From Planctomycetia bacterium (lineage in GTDB: Bacteria; Planctomycetota; UBA1135; GCA-002686595): DNA of 42,195 nucleotides. The DNA lies in the NCBI GenBank assembly GCA_005799545.1, contig SYGM01000096.1, forward strand, positions 1-42,195, in the 5' to 3' direction. A program made the position numbers and the translations under genes. Shown in pieces: positions 21,739 to 30,920 of this stretch (within the stretch, counting starts at the first letter, position 1; each line of letters opens with the position of its first letter). Below the pieces are notes generated by a model. It was not told the origin of the DNA. It ran no database searches and saw nothing but the letters and a program-made list of their open reading frames with translations.

Positions 21739-22920
21739 ATGAGCGGATCAGACCAGGAAGAATCGGTGCTGCAGCGCTGCGTGCCGGGCGTGGATGCCCG
21801 CTCGCTGCTCGCACTGCACCAGCGGGTGGTGATCGACCTGCGCAGTCCCGAAGAGTTTCGGGAGGATCAGGTGCCCGGCTCCCTCAATGTTCCGCTCTTC
21901 GAGGATGAGGAGCGCGCCCTGATCGGGCTGCTCTACAAGAGCCAGTCCCCCGACGAAGCGTTCCGGCGCGGACTGGAGCTCGTACGGGGGCGCCTTGCCG
22001 AGCTGGTACGCAAGATCTGCAGTGCTGCCGGGGAGCCGGTTCCGGCTGCGGATCCGGTGGCCATCTTCGAAGACCTTACGCGGCAGGGCATGGCCGCCAT
22101 GGAGGCTCGGCTCGCAATGCAGCGCCTTCCACAGCCGCCAGCCAACCCAATCGTGCTGCACTGCTGGCGGGGCGGACTGAGATCCCGCAGCGTGGCGGCC
22201 CTGCTGCAGTCACTGGGTCTGAGACGAACCGTTGTTCTCGAAGGCGGCTATCGAGCCTGGCGCACCGTCATGGTGGAGCACATCGCACGCTGGCAGCCGC
22301 AGCCGGTGTTCGTGCTTCGCGGACTGACGGGTGTGGGCAAGACCCTGGTGCTGCGCGCGATCGAAGCGCAACGGCCCGGTTGGATACTGGATCTGGAAGC
22401 GCTCGCGGGCCACCGCAGCTCCATGCTGGGCGCGGTCGGGCTTGAGCCGGTCTCGCAGAAGCGCTTTGAAAGCCAGCTAGCACAGCGACTGTCGGCACTG
22501 CGCGGACCGTGCGTCGTGATGGAGGGCGAGAGTCGCAAGGTGGGTGATCGCATCATCCCGGCGAATGTGTTTCTGGCGCTGGAGTCCGGCACCGCGCTGG
22601 GGCTCGAGGCGCCGGTGGAGGAGCGCCTGCGCATTCTGCGCGAGGATTATCTGGCCGCACCGCAGCACCTGCCGCAGCTCGCCGAAGCGCTCGATCGACT
22701 GGAGTCGCGTCTGGCGCTGCCCGAACCCGAGCGCGGGCTATCGGCGCGTTTGCGGGCCGGCGATGTCGACGAGGTCGCGCGCACGCTGCTCGAACGGCAC
22801 TACGACCCGCTTTACCACCACACGGAGCGCGGAAAAAAATACGCGGTCACGTTCTGCTCCAGTGACCCCCATGCCGCAGGTCGAGAAGTGATCCACTGGA
22901 TCGAGCACCGATTGCGCTAG
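21739..22920 (+). CDS. mnmH: tRNA 2-selenouridine synthase
   Basis: MnmH (YbbB, SelU) replaces sulfur by selenium in the wobble 2-thiouridine of tRNAs for Lys, Glu and Gln, using selenophosphate, and also geranylates the same base. The N-terminal rhodanese domain has DLRSPEEFREDQVPGSLNVP and the catalytic Cys at 142 in HCWRGGLRS. The C-terminal half carries the P-loop GLTGVGKT (195-202) and MEGESRKVGDRIIP, both hallmarks of this enzyme. Length (393 aa) is close to normal. A selenophosphate synthetase gene, often adjacent, is not in the window. The stop codon lies inside the CTAGACT box of the next gene. Confidence 0.95.
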   Translation: MSGSDQEESVLQRCVPGVDARSLLALHQRVVIDLRSPEEFREDQVPGSLNVPLFEDEERALIGLLYKSQSPDEAFRRGLELVRGRLAELVRKICSAAGEPVPAADPVAIFEDLTRQGMAAMEARLAMQRLPQPPANPIVLHCWRGGLRSRSVAALLQSLGLRRTVVLEGGYRAWRTVMVEHIARWQPQPVFVLRGLTGVGKTLVLRAIEAQRPGWILDLEALAGHRSSMLGAVGLEPVSQKRFESQLAQRLSALRGPCVVMEGESRKVGDRIIPANVFLALESGTALGLEAPVEERLRILREDYLAAPQHLPQLAEALDRLESRLALPEPERGLSARLRAGDVDEVARTLLERHYDPLYHHTERGKKYAVTFCSSDPHAAGREVIHWIEHRLR

Positions 22921-22923
22921 ACT
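22918..22923 (+). promoter_or_regulatory. Putative -10 box (TAGACT) for the GT2 gene
   Basis: TAGACT overlaps the mnmH stop codon and ends 14 nt before the GTG at 22938. The spacer is C-rich and has no Shine-Dalgarno sequence. Confidence 0.4.
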
Positions 22924-22937
22924 TCCCGCCCCGTTTC

Positions 22938-23657
22938 GTGAAACGCGAACTCACCATCCTCGTCCCGGCCTTCAACGAGTCACGCCGCATCGGCTCGACT
23001 CTCGAGCGCCTGCTTGCCTGGGGAGCTGAGCAGCTCGACAACTTCGAGGTGCTGGTCGTGGACGACGGTTCGGATGACGGGACGGCGGAAGTGATCCGCT
23101 CGCGGTTCGCTGATCGGGTGCGCGTCATCCAGCATGCACGCCGCAGCGGCAAGGGCGCGGCAATCCGGACCGGCGTGCGCGAAGCGCGCATGCCATGGGT
23201 GCTGTTCGCGGACGCCGACCTTTCGATTCCGATCGAGGAGTTCGAGAAGCTGTGGGCCCGCGCCCATGAATCAGAGATCGTGATCGGATCCAAACGCGCA
23301 CCGGGCGGCGAGCTGCGCTATCCGCCGCTGCGCAAGTTCCTCGGCGGCATCGGCCAGTCGCTGATCGCACTATTCGTGGTCTCGGGTTTTCACGACACGC
23401 AGTGCGGCTTCAAGCTCTATCGCACGGATGTCGCGCGCGAGCTGACCGCCAGCCAGCGCATCAACGGCTTCGGCTTCGACTTCGAGCTTTTGTTCCTCGC
23501 CAAGCGCCTTGGGTGGAAGACCAGCGAGGTTGCCGTGCGCTGCGGGCACGTCGGCGGGGGAACGGTGCGCTTCTCCAGCTACTTCCGGGTGCTCGGTGAG
23601 ATCGCCCACCTGCTTTCCAACCGCATGCGCGGACTGTATCCCAACCGCAGGCGCTGA
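22938..23657 (+). CDS. Family 2 glycosyltransferase, dolichyl/polyprenyl-phosphate glucosyltransferase-like
   Basis: This 239-residue GT-A enzyme uses a nucleotide sugar and probably a polyprenyl phosphate acceptor. It opens as ELTILVPAFNESRRIGSTL, and the nucleotide-binding Asp residues are in VVDDGSDDGT and FADADLSIPIEE. KGAAIRTGV and GSKRAPGG are typical of the dolichyl-phosphate glucosyltransferase (Alg5-like) group, as are FHDTQCGFKLY and GFGFDFELLFLAKRLG. No membrane helices follow, so it is cytoplasmic or peripheral. The likely product is a lipid-linked sugar used as donor by GT-C enzymes such as the convergent gene at 23670-25370. The start is GTG, shortly after mnmH. Confidence 0.9.
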   Translation: MKRELTILVPAFNESRRIGSTLERLLAWGAEQLDNFEVLVVDDGSDDGTAEVIRSRFADRVRVIQHARRSGKGAAIRTGVREARMPWVLFADADLSIPIEEFEKLWARAHESEIVIGSKRAPGGELRYPPLRKFLGGIGQSLIALFVVSGFHDTQCGFKLYRTDVARELTASQRINGFGFDFELLFLAKRLGWKTSEVAVRCGHVGGGTVRFSSYFRVLGEIAHLLSNRMRGLYPNRRR

Positions 23658-23669
23658 GACAGGCTCCGG

Positions 23670-25370
23670 CTAGGGAATGCGGTACAGTGCGCGGGCTTCA
23701 CGCCAGCCGGCTTCCAGCGGTTCGCGATCCTCAGGGTTGAGCGTGGCGAGGAATGCCGATGCGCGGTCATCGCGCCAGCGGTGCAAGCGATAGAGCCTCA
23801 TTCCCAGCCCGCGCAGGAACGCATCGCGCAGCTCCTCGGGAGCCTCAAAGGCGATCGCGCGCCTCAGCTTCGTCTCGTCGAACTTGAGACCGAGCGCCAC
23901 GCGCCCGGCGGCTTCCGCCAGCGGTTGATGTAGGCTTGGATTCAGCGCCTGGATCCGCGCGAAGCCACCGACGAGATCGTGTCCGAAGGCCGGCACCACG
24001 GCGAGGCCGAGACCGCGCAGCGCCGCAGCCTGATCCGGACCGAGGTTGGCCTGCAGCTTCGCGAGCAGTTCCTCGAGCGGTCGTCCTTGTGCCGCGAGAG
24101 CCGTCGCTGCCGCGGGAAGCGTCAGGCGCTCATCCTCGTCGAAGGCGCGCGCGACCAGCAGCTTGTGCGCATCCCCCCCAGGCATCCTTGCAAACAGCTT
24201 GTCGAAGTAGATGTCGTACTCGACGGTCTTGGTGTGGGTCAGGACATCCCAGTTGGAACCGAGCGCACCTGTGCGGCCGTCCTGGGCCAGCCGCGAAAAA
24301 TCGAGCAGGTTGCCGCCGAACACGAGCGCCAGGGCGGCGAGATTCAGCAGACGCGGCGCATTGCCGCGTTCGCCCGCCAGCTGGTGGAGCGCGGCGATTC
24401 CAAGAACGCCCAGCCACCACAGCGCCGAGAGCCGCAGGAAGTACATCCAATACAGGTACTCGCTCGCCAGGCCGCTCAGCAGATAGGACGCGAGGAACAG
24501 CGCACCGTACAGCGCTGCCAGCCGCAGCGCGGGCCATCGGCGCAGGCCGCAGAGAAGTCCCAGCAGTGCAAGACCCACGCTGACCCAGTCGAACACGCTG
24601 AAGTCGAGCCATGCCTGCAGCAGTCCGCGCGGACCGTCGGCGAGGTTGCCCCCGGCGGAATCGAGCTGAACCGGACGCAGCGCCGCGAGGCCCAGCTGTC
24701 CCAGGGCCAGCCACAAAGGCAGCGCTCCCAGGGCGAACCCGCCCATTCCCATCAGGAGCTCGCGCCGCGCGAGCGTGCTCCTGCGTGCCCAGAGCACCCA
24801 GAGGAGTGCCGCGGCGCTGGCGGGAACGGTCTGCAGCGAGGAATAGAGACCGAACCCGGCGGCAAGGCCCAGCTGCAGCGCGCTGCGGGTGGCGGCTTCA
24901 CGATCCCGGGCCACACGCAGCGCGCCATCGAGGATCAGAGTCACCCAGATCAGCGCTTCAAAGTGCGTTCCCAGGCACAGGAGTGAGAAGCGCAGCGCGG
25001 AATCCGGCGCGATCGCCACCAGCAGTCCGGCCACGAAGGCAGCGCGCTCGCCGATGTGCTCGCGAACGAAGCGCCACATCACCAGCAGCAGTAGCACCGA
25101 CGAGGTGAGCGCCGCCAGCTTGCTCGCCAGCAGTGTCTCGCCGAAAGGAATGAAGAACAGCGCGCGCAGGTGGGCGACCACGAAGCCGCCGCCCTCGTGC
25201 ATGCCGTAGTTGCGAACGAAGTAGTCCAGCGGGATGCCATCGAGCACGGCCTTGCCGCTCACGGCCTTCGCGAACTCCTCGCCGTAGTAGAAAACGTCCG
25301 CAAGACACAGCACGAGCGTGGCTCGCACCAGCAGCAGCAAGAACAGACACAGGCTCAGGTTCCGACGCAT
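23670..25370 (-). CDS. GT-C-like polytopic membrane protein (putative glycosyltransferase)
   Basis: This 566-residue protein has about ten hydrophobic helices between residues 3 and 345, followed by a soluble domain of about 200 residues. An acidic first loop (LADVFYYGEEFAKA) sits after the first helix, where GT-C glycosyltransferases keep their catalytic Asp/Glu. This layout fits transfer of a sugar from a polyprenyl-phosphate carrier to an acceptor outside the membrane. The C-terminal domain has no recognised motif. Close relatives cannot be named from the sequence. It lies downstream of the GT9 and radical SAM genes with a 34-bp gap, and its convergent neighbour is a possible donor-making GT2. 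Confidence 0.72.
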   Translation of the reverse strand: MRRNLSLCLFLLLLVRATLVLCLADVFYYGEEFAKAVSGKAVLDGIPLDYFVRNYGMHEGGGFVVAHLRALFFIPFGETLLASKLAALTSSVLLLLVMWRFVREHIGERAAFVAGLLVAIAPDSALRFSLLCLGTHFEALIWVTLILDGALRVARDREAATRSALQLGLAAGFGLYSSLQTVPASAAALLWVLWARRSTLARRELLMGMGGFALGALPLWLALGQLGLAALRPVQLDSAGGNLADGPRGLLQAWLDFSVFDWVSVGLALLGLLCGLRRWPALRLAALYGALFLASYLLSGLASEYLYWMYFLRLSALWWLGVLGIAALHQLAGERGNAPRLLNLAALALVFGGNLLDFSRLAQDGRTGALGSNWDVLTHTKTVEYDIYFDKLFARMPGGDAHKLLVARAFDEDERLTLPAAATALAAQGRPLEELLAKLQANLGPDQAAALRGLGLAVVPAFGHDLVGGFARIQALNPSLHQPLAEAAGRVALGLKFDETKLRRAIAFEAPEELRDAFLRGLGMRLYRLHRWRDDRASAFLATLNPEDREPLEAGWREARALYRIP

Positions 25371-25388
25371 CTTCGCTCGCGGGAGCGC

Positions 25389-25394
25389 AAGATA
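25389..25394 (-). promoter_or_regulatory. Possible -10 box (TATCTT) for the GT-C-like gene
   Basis: On the minus strand TATCTT ends 18 nt before the ATG at 25370, in the short gap after the radical SAM gene. An internal promoter is possible, but co-transcription from upstream is equally likely. Confidence 0.25.
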
Positions 25395-25404
25395 GCGGCC
25401 ACCC

Positions 25405-26781
25405 TCAGAGATTGCGCGTGATCAGTGCCAATCCTTCGCGAACCTGACCCCGCAGCTCCTGAAGGTTGCGCACCGAACGCAGGCGCCTCCAGAGATAGCC
25501 CGGCCGCAGGTAGAAGCGCCGCACCATCGACTTCTTCAGCGCGAGCATCGTTTCCCGGTTGAGCGTGCGCGTGGGCAGGAAGGCGTCCGCGCCGCCCTGA
25601 TCCATGACCAGATCCGACGGGTCAGCGAGCCCCAGCTCGACGGCGCGGGCCCGGAATGGCGTGCCGAAGCGCGGAACGGCCATGTTGAGGCTCATGAAGT
25701 CGAGGTCGAGTTCCAGAGCCAGCTCCAGCGTCCGGCGCAGCGATGCCTCGTCTTCCTCGGGCAGTCCGATGATGAAAGTGCCGACGGTGCGCAGACCGTG
25801 TCTGCGCACGCGCGCGAAGCCTTCGCGCACGACATCCGCGCGATAGCCCTTCTTATAGGCAGCGAGCACTTCGTCGCTGGCGCTCTCCACGCCCATGATG
25901 ACGGTATGGCAGCCCGCCCTGCGCATGGCGGACAGCAGCTCGTCATCGGCGGTGTCGGGGCGCGTGAAGGCGGTCCAGGACAGATCGCCGCGGGCTTCGA
26001 ACGCCGCGCACAGCTCCAATGCTCGCTTGCGCACGACGCCGAAGGTCTGGTCCATGAAGAACACCTCCTTCACGCCTCGGCTGCGCAGTTCATCGAGCTC
26101 TTCGAGCACATCCGCGACCGGACGGGTCTTGAAGCCCAGCGTCCCGATCACGCAAAACGTGCAGGGATAGGGACAGCCGTAGTCCGTCAGCACGGTGGCA
26201 AAGGGCGCCGTGCGGGCAAAGGAGAAGTGATAACCCCGGGATGGAAACAGCTCGTGCCGCGGTCGCGGAATGCGGAAGCTGCCCTTGCGTTCGCCCCGGC
26301 GCACGCGCATTGGCCGGCCCTGCTCGTCGCGCAGCGTCATCTCGAGCACCGCGGAAAGCTGGTTGTCGAGATGGTGCAGGATGTCGGCGTTGGAGAAGTC
26401 GTGCAGAGCGGCTTCGATCCAGGGCTCCTGCAGCAGACGCTCTTCGCTGCGCTCGTGCAGCACATCTCCGATCACGATGATGCGTCTGCCGAAGCCGCGC
26501 TGACGGCTGAGAAAGTCGCGATCCTCGTTCCACGAAACCGAGCCGACGAGGCTCACGATCACCTCGGGATCGAAGGCGTCGATGCGCGCTTCGCAGGCGC
26601 CCGTGTCCAGCCGCTCGGCCATGCAGTCGAGCACCGCCACCTGATGGCGCTCTGCGAGCGTCCCTGACAGCGCCACGAGATCCACCGGGTGAAACAGGTA
26701 GTTCGACTTCGTGGTCTTGGAGCAGAAGTAGTCGCGGATGTAGATGCGATTGCCCGGCGGGTTGAGCAGCAGCACCTTCAT
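25405..26781 (-). CDS. B12-binding-domain radical SAM enzyme
   Basis: This 458-residue enzyme has an N-terminal cobalamin-binding-like domain (MKVLLLNPPGNRIYIRDY to about residue 130) and a radical SAM domain with the iron-sulfur motif C-x3-C-x2-C in DYGCPYPCTFCVIG near residue 207. FFMDQTFGV and GVESASDEVLAAYKKGYR are family blocks. Such enzymes carry out methylations, rearrangements and other radical reactions on lipids, sugars or cofactors; the substrate is unknown. Position between a GT9 and a GT-C-like gene suggests a modification of a surface glycan or its lipid. The ATG overlaps the GT9 stop as ATGA. The C-terminal 60 residues are basic and amphipathic. Confidence 0.9.
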   Translation of the reverse strand: MKVLLLNPPGNRIYIRDYFCSKTTKSNYLFHPVDLVALSGTLAERHQVAVLDCMAERLDTGACEARIDAFDPEVIVSLVGSVSWNEDRDFLSRQRGFGRRIIVIGDVLHERSEERLLQEPWIEAALHDFSNADILHHLDNQLSAVLEMTLRDEQGRPMRVRRGERKGSFRIPRPRHELFPSRGYHFSFARTAPFATVLTDYGCPYPCTFCVIGTLGFKTRPVADVLEELDELRSRGVKEVFFMDQTFGVVRKRALELCAAFEARGDLSWTAFTRPDTADDELLSAMRRAGCHTVIMGVESASDEVLAAYKKGYRADVVREGFARVRRHGLRTVGTFIIGLPEEDEASLRRTLELALELDLDFMSLNMAVPRFGTPFRARAVELGLADPSDLVMDQGGADAFLPTRTLNRETMLALKKSMVRRFYLRPGYLWRRLRSVRNLQELRGQVREGLALITRNL

Positions 26782-28094
26782 GTGCGCACCTCACCCGCGC
26801 GCGCCGGCAGGCTCTCCGCGGCCGCCGCGGGACGCAGGGGGATGGCGCGCGGCGCCGGGCGCAGGACACCGTCCCACAGCGCGAGCCGCGCTTCCTCCAG
26901 CACCTCATCGACGCTGAGGTTGGTGAGACACTCCGGCCGGCCGCGCACACAGTTGGCGACCTTGTTTTCGTGCACGTTGATGCAGGGGCTGCAGACCGGC
27001 GGGCGCCAGAGGTGGCGCGCGCGCACGCCGATCGGCGCATACAGCACCGGTGTTTCAGGACCGAACAGGCCCACCACGGGCGCGCGCAGGCTCGCCGCGA
27101 TGTGCATCGGGCCGCTGTCATTGCTCACGACCGTGCCCGCGCGTTCGAGCAGCGCCGCCAGCTCGCCGAGGCTCAGCTCGCCCGATAGATCGACGCACAG
27201 CGAGCCCAGATCCGCAGTCCAGGCTGCGATCGGAGCGACATACTCGCGCTCGGCAGGCGAGCCGATCAGGAACACGAGCGTCTCGTCCTGCTCGACAAGG
27301 GCGCGCGCCAGAGCCGCGAAGCTCTCGCGCGGCCAGCGACGCTCCAGCGAGAGCTGTCCGGCGTTGGGATTCAACACCACGTAAGGACGGTCGATGCGGA
27401 CGCCGCGCGCGAGCAGCTTGGCTCGCAGGCTTGCAAGGTCCCTGTCGGCGACCCGGAAGGCTCCGATGTCCGTCGGACGGATGTCCTCGCCGTCTTCACC
27501 GCCCGCAAGCGCGCGGAAGTTGCGCGAGACATGCCAGTAACGGTTGAACGGCACGCGTACGGGATGCAACTGCCCGCGCCAGACGCTGGGTTCGTCAAAG
27601 CCGGTGCTGGTCTGTGCACCTGTCGCAAAGCTCACGAAGGCGGAGAAGCGGGTGAAGAACTCGAAGTCGTACACGGCCTGAAAGCGCGCGCGACGCAGCA
27701 CGAACAGGAGCTGCACGATGCGGGCGAGCACGCGGGTCCAGCCCACCGGCCCCGGTCGTGCACGCACATCGAGCACCAGCACTTCATCGAAGACCTCGAG
27801 TCCGCGCGCGAAGGCTTCGTTCTCGCGCAGAGTCAACAAGGTCAGGCGTGCCCGGGGATGGCGCTTGCGCAGCGCGCGCACGGCGGGCGTCAGCAGGACG
27901 AGGCTGCCGATGCCCCAGAACTTGATCATCAGCACCCGTTCGAGGTCCGCATCCCTCGGGCCGGAGGGCGAGGGGCTGCCGCGCAGCCAGCGCAGGGGCT
28001 GCAGACACAGGCAGACCAGCCATCCCAGCCACTTGTCGGCCCGCTGCAGGCGCTGCATCGGGATCGAGGGCGGACGGGAGGGGGCACCGGGCAT
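26778..28094 (-). CDS. Family 9 glycosyltransferase (heptosyltransferase-like)
   Basis: GT9 enzymes add heptose from ADP-heptose to the lipopolysaccharide inner core, on the cytoplasmic face of the inner membrane. This 438-residue protein has the N-terminal strand LMIKFWGIGSLVLLTPAVRA and the C-terminal nucleotide-sugar motif VVSNDSGPMHIAASLRAPVV followed by GLFGPETP. A hydrophobic patch at residues about 22-40 precedes the first domain and may anchor it. The Cys-rich block PPVCSPCINVHENKVANC after the GT domain is also seen in some GT9 proteins. It is the first gene of a three-gene minus-strand unit, starting at an ATG 7 nt from a TAGAAT box. Confidence 0.9.
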   Translation of the reverse strand: MPGAPSRPPSIPMQRLQRADKWLGWLVCLCLQPLRWLRGSPSPSGPRDADLERVLMIKFWGIGSLVLLTPAVRALRKRHPRARLTLLTLRENEAFARGLEVFDEVLVLDVRARPGPVGWTRVLARIVQLLFVLRRARFQAVYDFEFFTRFSAFVSFATGAQTSTGFDEPSVWRGQLHPVRVPFNRYWHVSRNFRALAGGEDGEDIRPTDIGAFRVADRDLASLRAKLLARGVRIDRPYVVLNPNAGQLSLERRWPRESFAALARALVEQDETLVFLIGSPAEREYVAPIAAWTADLGSLCVDLSGELSLGELAALLERAGTVVSNDSGPMHIAASLRAPVVGLFGPETPVLYAPIGVRARHLWRPPVCSPCINVHENKVANCVRGRPECLTNLSVDEVLEEARLALWDGVLRPAPRAIPLRPAAAAESLPARAGEVRT

Positions 28095-28101
28095 GGCTGA
28101 T

Positions 28102-28107
28102 ATTCTA
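28102..28107 (-). promoter_or_regulatory. Putative -10 box (TAGAAT) for the GT9-radical SAM-GT-C unit
   Basis: On the minus strand TAGAAT ends 7 nt before the ATG at 28094, the spacing of a leaderless transcript. Confidence 0.45.
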
Positions 28108-28186
28108 CTCGCAGTCGGAACCCGCTCCCTGCGGGAGTGTTTTGTGGGGTGAGCGGTTGCGCTGGCGAGGGGCTGGCGCCGATAAC

Positions 28187-28192
28187 TATTCT
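28187..28192 (+). promoter_or_regulatory. Putative -10 box (TATTCT) for the DUF1549/DUF1553 gene
   Basis: TATTCT ends 9 nt before the ATG at 28202. A candidate TTG start at 28142 would lie upstream of the predicted transcript start, which supports the ATG. Confidence 0.4.
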
Positions 28193-28201
28193 CACTTTCT
28201 C

Positions 28202-30910
28202 ATGCTTTCACACGCCCTGCTTCTGCTCGCCACGCTGGCCCAACCCCTTCAGGATGGACGGCAGGCCTTTGATGCACTGCTGCGCCGCCTGGACAAGGAC
28301 CTCGACGGTCGCATCAGCCGGACCGAGTTCGCAGGGCGGGCGGTCGCGTTTCGGCGCATGGATCGGGACGGGGACGGCTTCCTCAGCGCCAAGGACCTGC
28401 CCGCCGGCAAAGAAACGGCCCCGTCAGGCAACGATGCGCCCGCCAACGAACCGGCCGCCACGCAGGAAGGACTCGACTTCTTCGAGAGCCGCATCCGTCC
28501 CCTGCTGATACAGAACTGCTACTCCTGCCACAGTACGGAGAGCGGCAAGATCAAAGGCGGCCTGCGCCTCGACTCGCGTGGGGCGCTGCTCGCCGGCGGC
28601 AGCAGCGGCCCCGTGATCGTGCCCGGCGATGTGGAAGCGAGCCTGCTGATCAAGGCGGTGCGTTACGAGGACGCCGACTTTGCGATGCCCCCCAAGCAGG
28701 CGCTCTCGAAAGATGCCGTGCGCGATCTGGAGCGTTGGGTCGAAATGGGCGCTCCATGGACGCCTTCGGTCAAGACCAGCGAGCCGGCTGCCGCTCCCGC
28801 GACCGAGTACGCACCGATGGACTACGCCAAAGCGCGCGAGTTCTGGTCGTTCCGCCCGCCGGTGCAGCCGGAAATTCCGCGCCATGACAACGACAAGTGG
28901 TCATGGAGCGACACGGACCGCTTCCTCTTCGACGCGATGAAGGAGCTGGGCGTGTCGCCCGTCGGCGATGCGGACAAGCGCACGTGGCTGCGCCGGGTGA
29001 CTCTGGATCTCACGGGCCTGCCGCCGACGCCGGAAGAGCTTGCGGCCTTCGAGCGTGACAACTCGACAGGCGCTTACGCGGCCGCGGTGGACCGCCTGCT
29101 GGCCTCGCCGGCCTACGGCGAGCGCTGGGGACGACACTGGCTCGACGTTGCCCGCTACGGTGAATCCAGCGGCAAGGAGACCAACATCCTCTACCCCCAC
29201 GCCTGGCGCTATCGCGACTACGTGATCCAGTCGTTCCGTGAGGACAAGCCCTACAACCGCTTCGTTGAGGAGCAGCTCGCGGGCGATCTGCTGCAGGCTG
29301 CCAATGCCGACCAGCGCGCGGAGTTCGACATCGCCACGGGCTACCTCGCGCTCGGCACGAAGAGCCACAATACGCGTGATCGGCGCCAGTTCATGCTCGA
29401 TGTCGCCGACGAACAGATCGATGCATTTTCTCAGGGCATCCTCGGAATGACGGTCAGCTGCGCCCGCTGCCACGACCACAAGTTCGATCCCATTCCGACC
29501 AAGGATTACTACGCGCTGGCCGGCATCTTCCTCAGCACGGAAACGCTGTACGGCACGCACCGCAGCAACGGCAATGACTACCCGAGCAAGCTGATCGAGA
29601 TCGCGGAAGAGGCCAAGCTGCCCAACGGTCCGACGATGCCGGTGGCGACGCGTGCCATCGTGCAGCGCATCATCGACCAGCTGGAGCGCCGCGAGGAACG
29701 AACGGAAGCGCCGCGAACGGGTGCGGACGGCAAGGCCGACCCGATCGCCAACGTGGTGCGCCGCGCGCAGATTCAGCAGCGCGAGCTGCTTGAAGAGTTG
29801 CTGGCGCGCTTTGACGCCCAGGGCAACGCGCTGGAGAGCAATCGACTCGCCATGGGAGTGCGCGAAGGCGCTCCGCGCGACATCGCGGTGCTCAACCGGG
29901 GCGAGCTGGACAAGCCCGGTGACATCGCGCCGCGCGGATTCCCGCAGGTGCTGACGCCGCAGGGCTCGCCGAAGATCGCCGCGGGGAGCGGCCGCGCGGA
30001 ACTGGCGCGCTGGGTGGTCTCGCCGGAGAATCCGTTGACGGCACGCGTCTGGGTCAACCGCGTCTGGCTGCACCTGTTCGGCACGGGGCTGGTCACGACC
30101 CCGGACAACTTCGGTCACAGCGGTCAGATGCCGACGCACCCGGAGCTGCTCGATCACCTGGCGTTGCAGTTCATGCAGCAGGGCTGGTCGACCAAGCGTC
30201 TGGTGCGCGAGCTGGTGCTGAGCCACGCCTATCGACTGGCCGCCGTTCACGATGCCGCCCACGCAGCCAAGGATCCGGATCTCTTGACGCTGTGGCGCTA
30301 TCCGGAACGCCGGCTCGAGGCGGAAGTGATCCGCGACTCGATCCTCGCCGTGGCGGGACGCCTGCAGGACGCGCCCGTGGGTTCCGGGGCAGGCTACCTC
30401 GAAGGCCCGATGCGCAACGAGCTGATTCTCGATGCCGTGAGCGCGGAGCGGCCCATCCGTTCGATCTATCTGCCGATCCTGCGCGACCGGCTGCCCGAGG
30501 CGCTGAGCGTCTTCGACGGTGCGGATCCTTCGTTCGTCACGGGAGATCGCGACGAAACGCACGTCGCCACGCAGGCGCTGTTCCTGATGAACGATCCCGA
30601 CGTGATGGCGAGCGCGGACGCCTTCGCGGAACGCCTGATCCGCGAAGTCCCCGATGAATCGCTGCGAATCCAGCGGGCGTTCGAGCTGGCTCTCGGTCGC
30701 AAGCCCACCGAGGGTGAGCAGCGCGCGGTCGAGAGCTATCTCAGGCAACAGTCCGCGGCCCCGGAGAAGAGCGGTGCACAGGGCCGTACACGACGCCGCG
30801 GAGCGGGCCTGCCTGAACCGGTTTCCAACAGCAGGGATCCGCGCGTACTGGTCTGGTCCTCCTTCGTGCAGACGCTGTTTGCCTGTGCGGAATTCCGTTT
30901 CCTTGGTTGA
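28202..30910 (+). CDS. Exported EF-hand / cytochrome c (PSD1) / DUF1549 / DUF1553 protein
   Basis: This 902-residue protein belongs to the large exported multi-domain family found mostly in planctomycetes and related phyla, of unknown but probably polysaccharide-linked function. Residues 1-14 form a short signal-like segment. Two EF-hand loops follow: DKDLDGRISRTE (31-42) and DRDGDGFLSAKD (54-65). The PSD1 c-type haem motif CYSCH is at 106-110. DUF1549 occupies about 215-440 (RRVTLDLTGLPPTPEEL) and contains a second CxxCH, CARCHDHKFDPI, near 420. DUF1553 follows from about 580 (NPLTARVWVNRVWLHLFG). The open frame runs back to a TTG at 28142, but ATG 28202 gives the better start. The next gene encodes its usual partner, DUF1501, after 10 bp. 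Confidence 0.9.
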   Translation: MLSHALLLLATLAQPLQDGRQAFDALLRRLDKDLDGRISRTEFAGRAVAFRRMDRDGDGFLSAKDLPAGKETAPSGNDAPANEPAATQEGLDFFESRIRPLLIQNCYSCHSTESGKIKGGLRLDSRGALLAGGSSGPVIVPGDVEASLLIKAVRYEDADFAMPPKQALSKDAVRDLERWVEMGAPWTPSVKTSEPAAAPATEYAPMDYAKAREFWSFRPPVQPEIPRHDNDKWSWSDTDRFLFDAMKELGVSPVGDADKRTWLRRVTLDLTGLPPTPEELAAFERDNSTGAYAAAVDRLLASPAYGERWGRHWLDVARYGESSGKETNILYPHAWRYRDYVIQSFREDKPYNRFVEEQLAGDLLQAANADQRAEFDIATGYLALGTKSHNTRDRRQFMLDVADEQIDAFSQGILGMTVSCARCHDHKFDPIPTKDYYALAGIFLSTETLYGTHRSNGNDYPSKLIEIAEEAKLPNGPTMPVATRAIVQRIIDQLERREERTEAPRTGADGKADPIANVVRRAQIQQRELLEELLARFDAQGNALESNRLAMGVREGAPRDIAVLNRGELDKPGDIAPRGFPQVLTPQGSPKIAAGSGRAELARWVVSPENPLTARVWVNRVWLHLFGTGLVTTPDNFGHSGQMPTHPELLDHLALQFMQQGWSTKRLVRELVLSHAYRLAAVHDAAHAAKDPDLLTLWRYPERRLEAEVIRDSILAVAGRLQDAPVGSGAGYLEGPMRNELILDAVSAERPIRSIYLPILRDRLPEALSVFDGADPSFVTGDRDETHVATQALFLMNDPDVMASADAFAERLIREVPDESLRIQRAFELALGRKPTEGEQRAVESYLRQQSAAPEKSGAQGRTRRRGAGLPEPVSNSRDPRVLVWSSFVQTLFACAEFRFLG

Positions 30911-30920
30911 GAGCGAAACC

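Noticed and set aside
28121-28145. Terminator-like hairpin (CCCGC, 5-nt loop, GCGGG, then AGTGTTTTG) between the divergent GT9 and DUF1549/DUF1553 genes
   Set aside because: No plus-strand gene ends upstream of it, the stem is only 5 bp, and it would lie before the predicted transcript start of the downstream gene.
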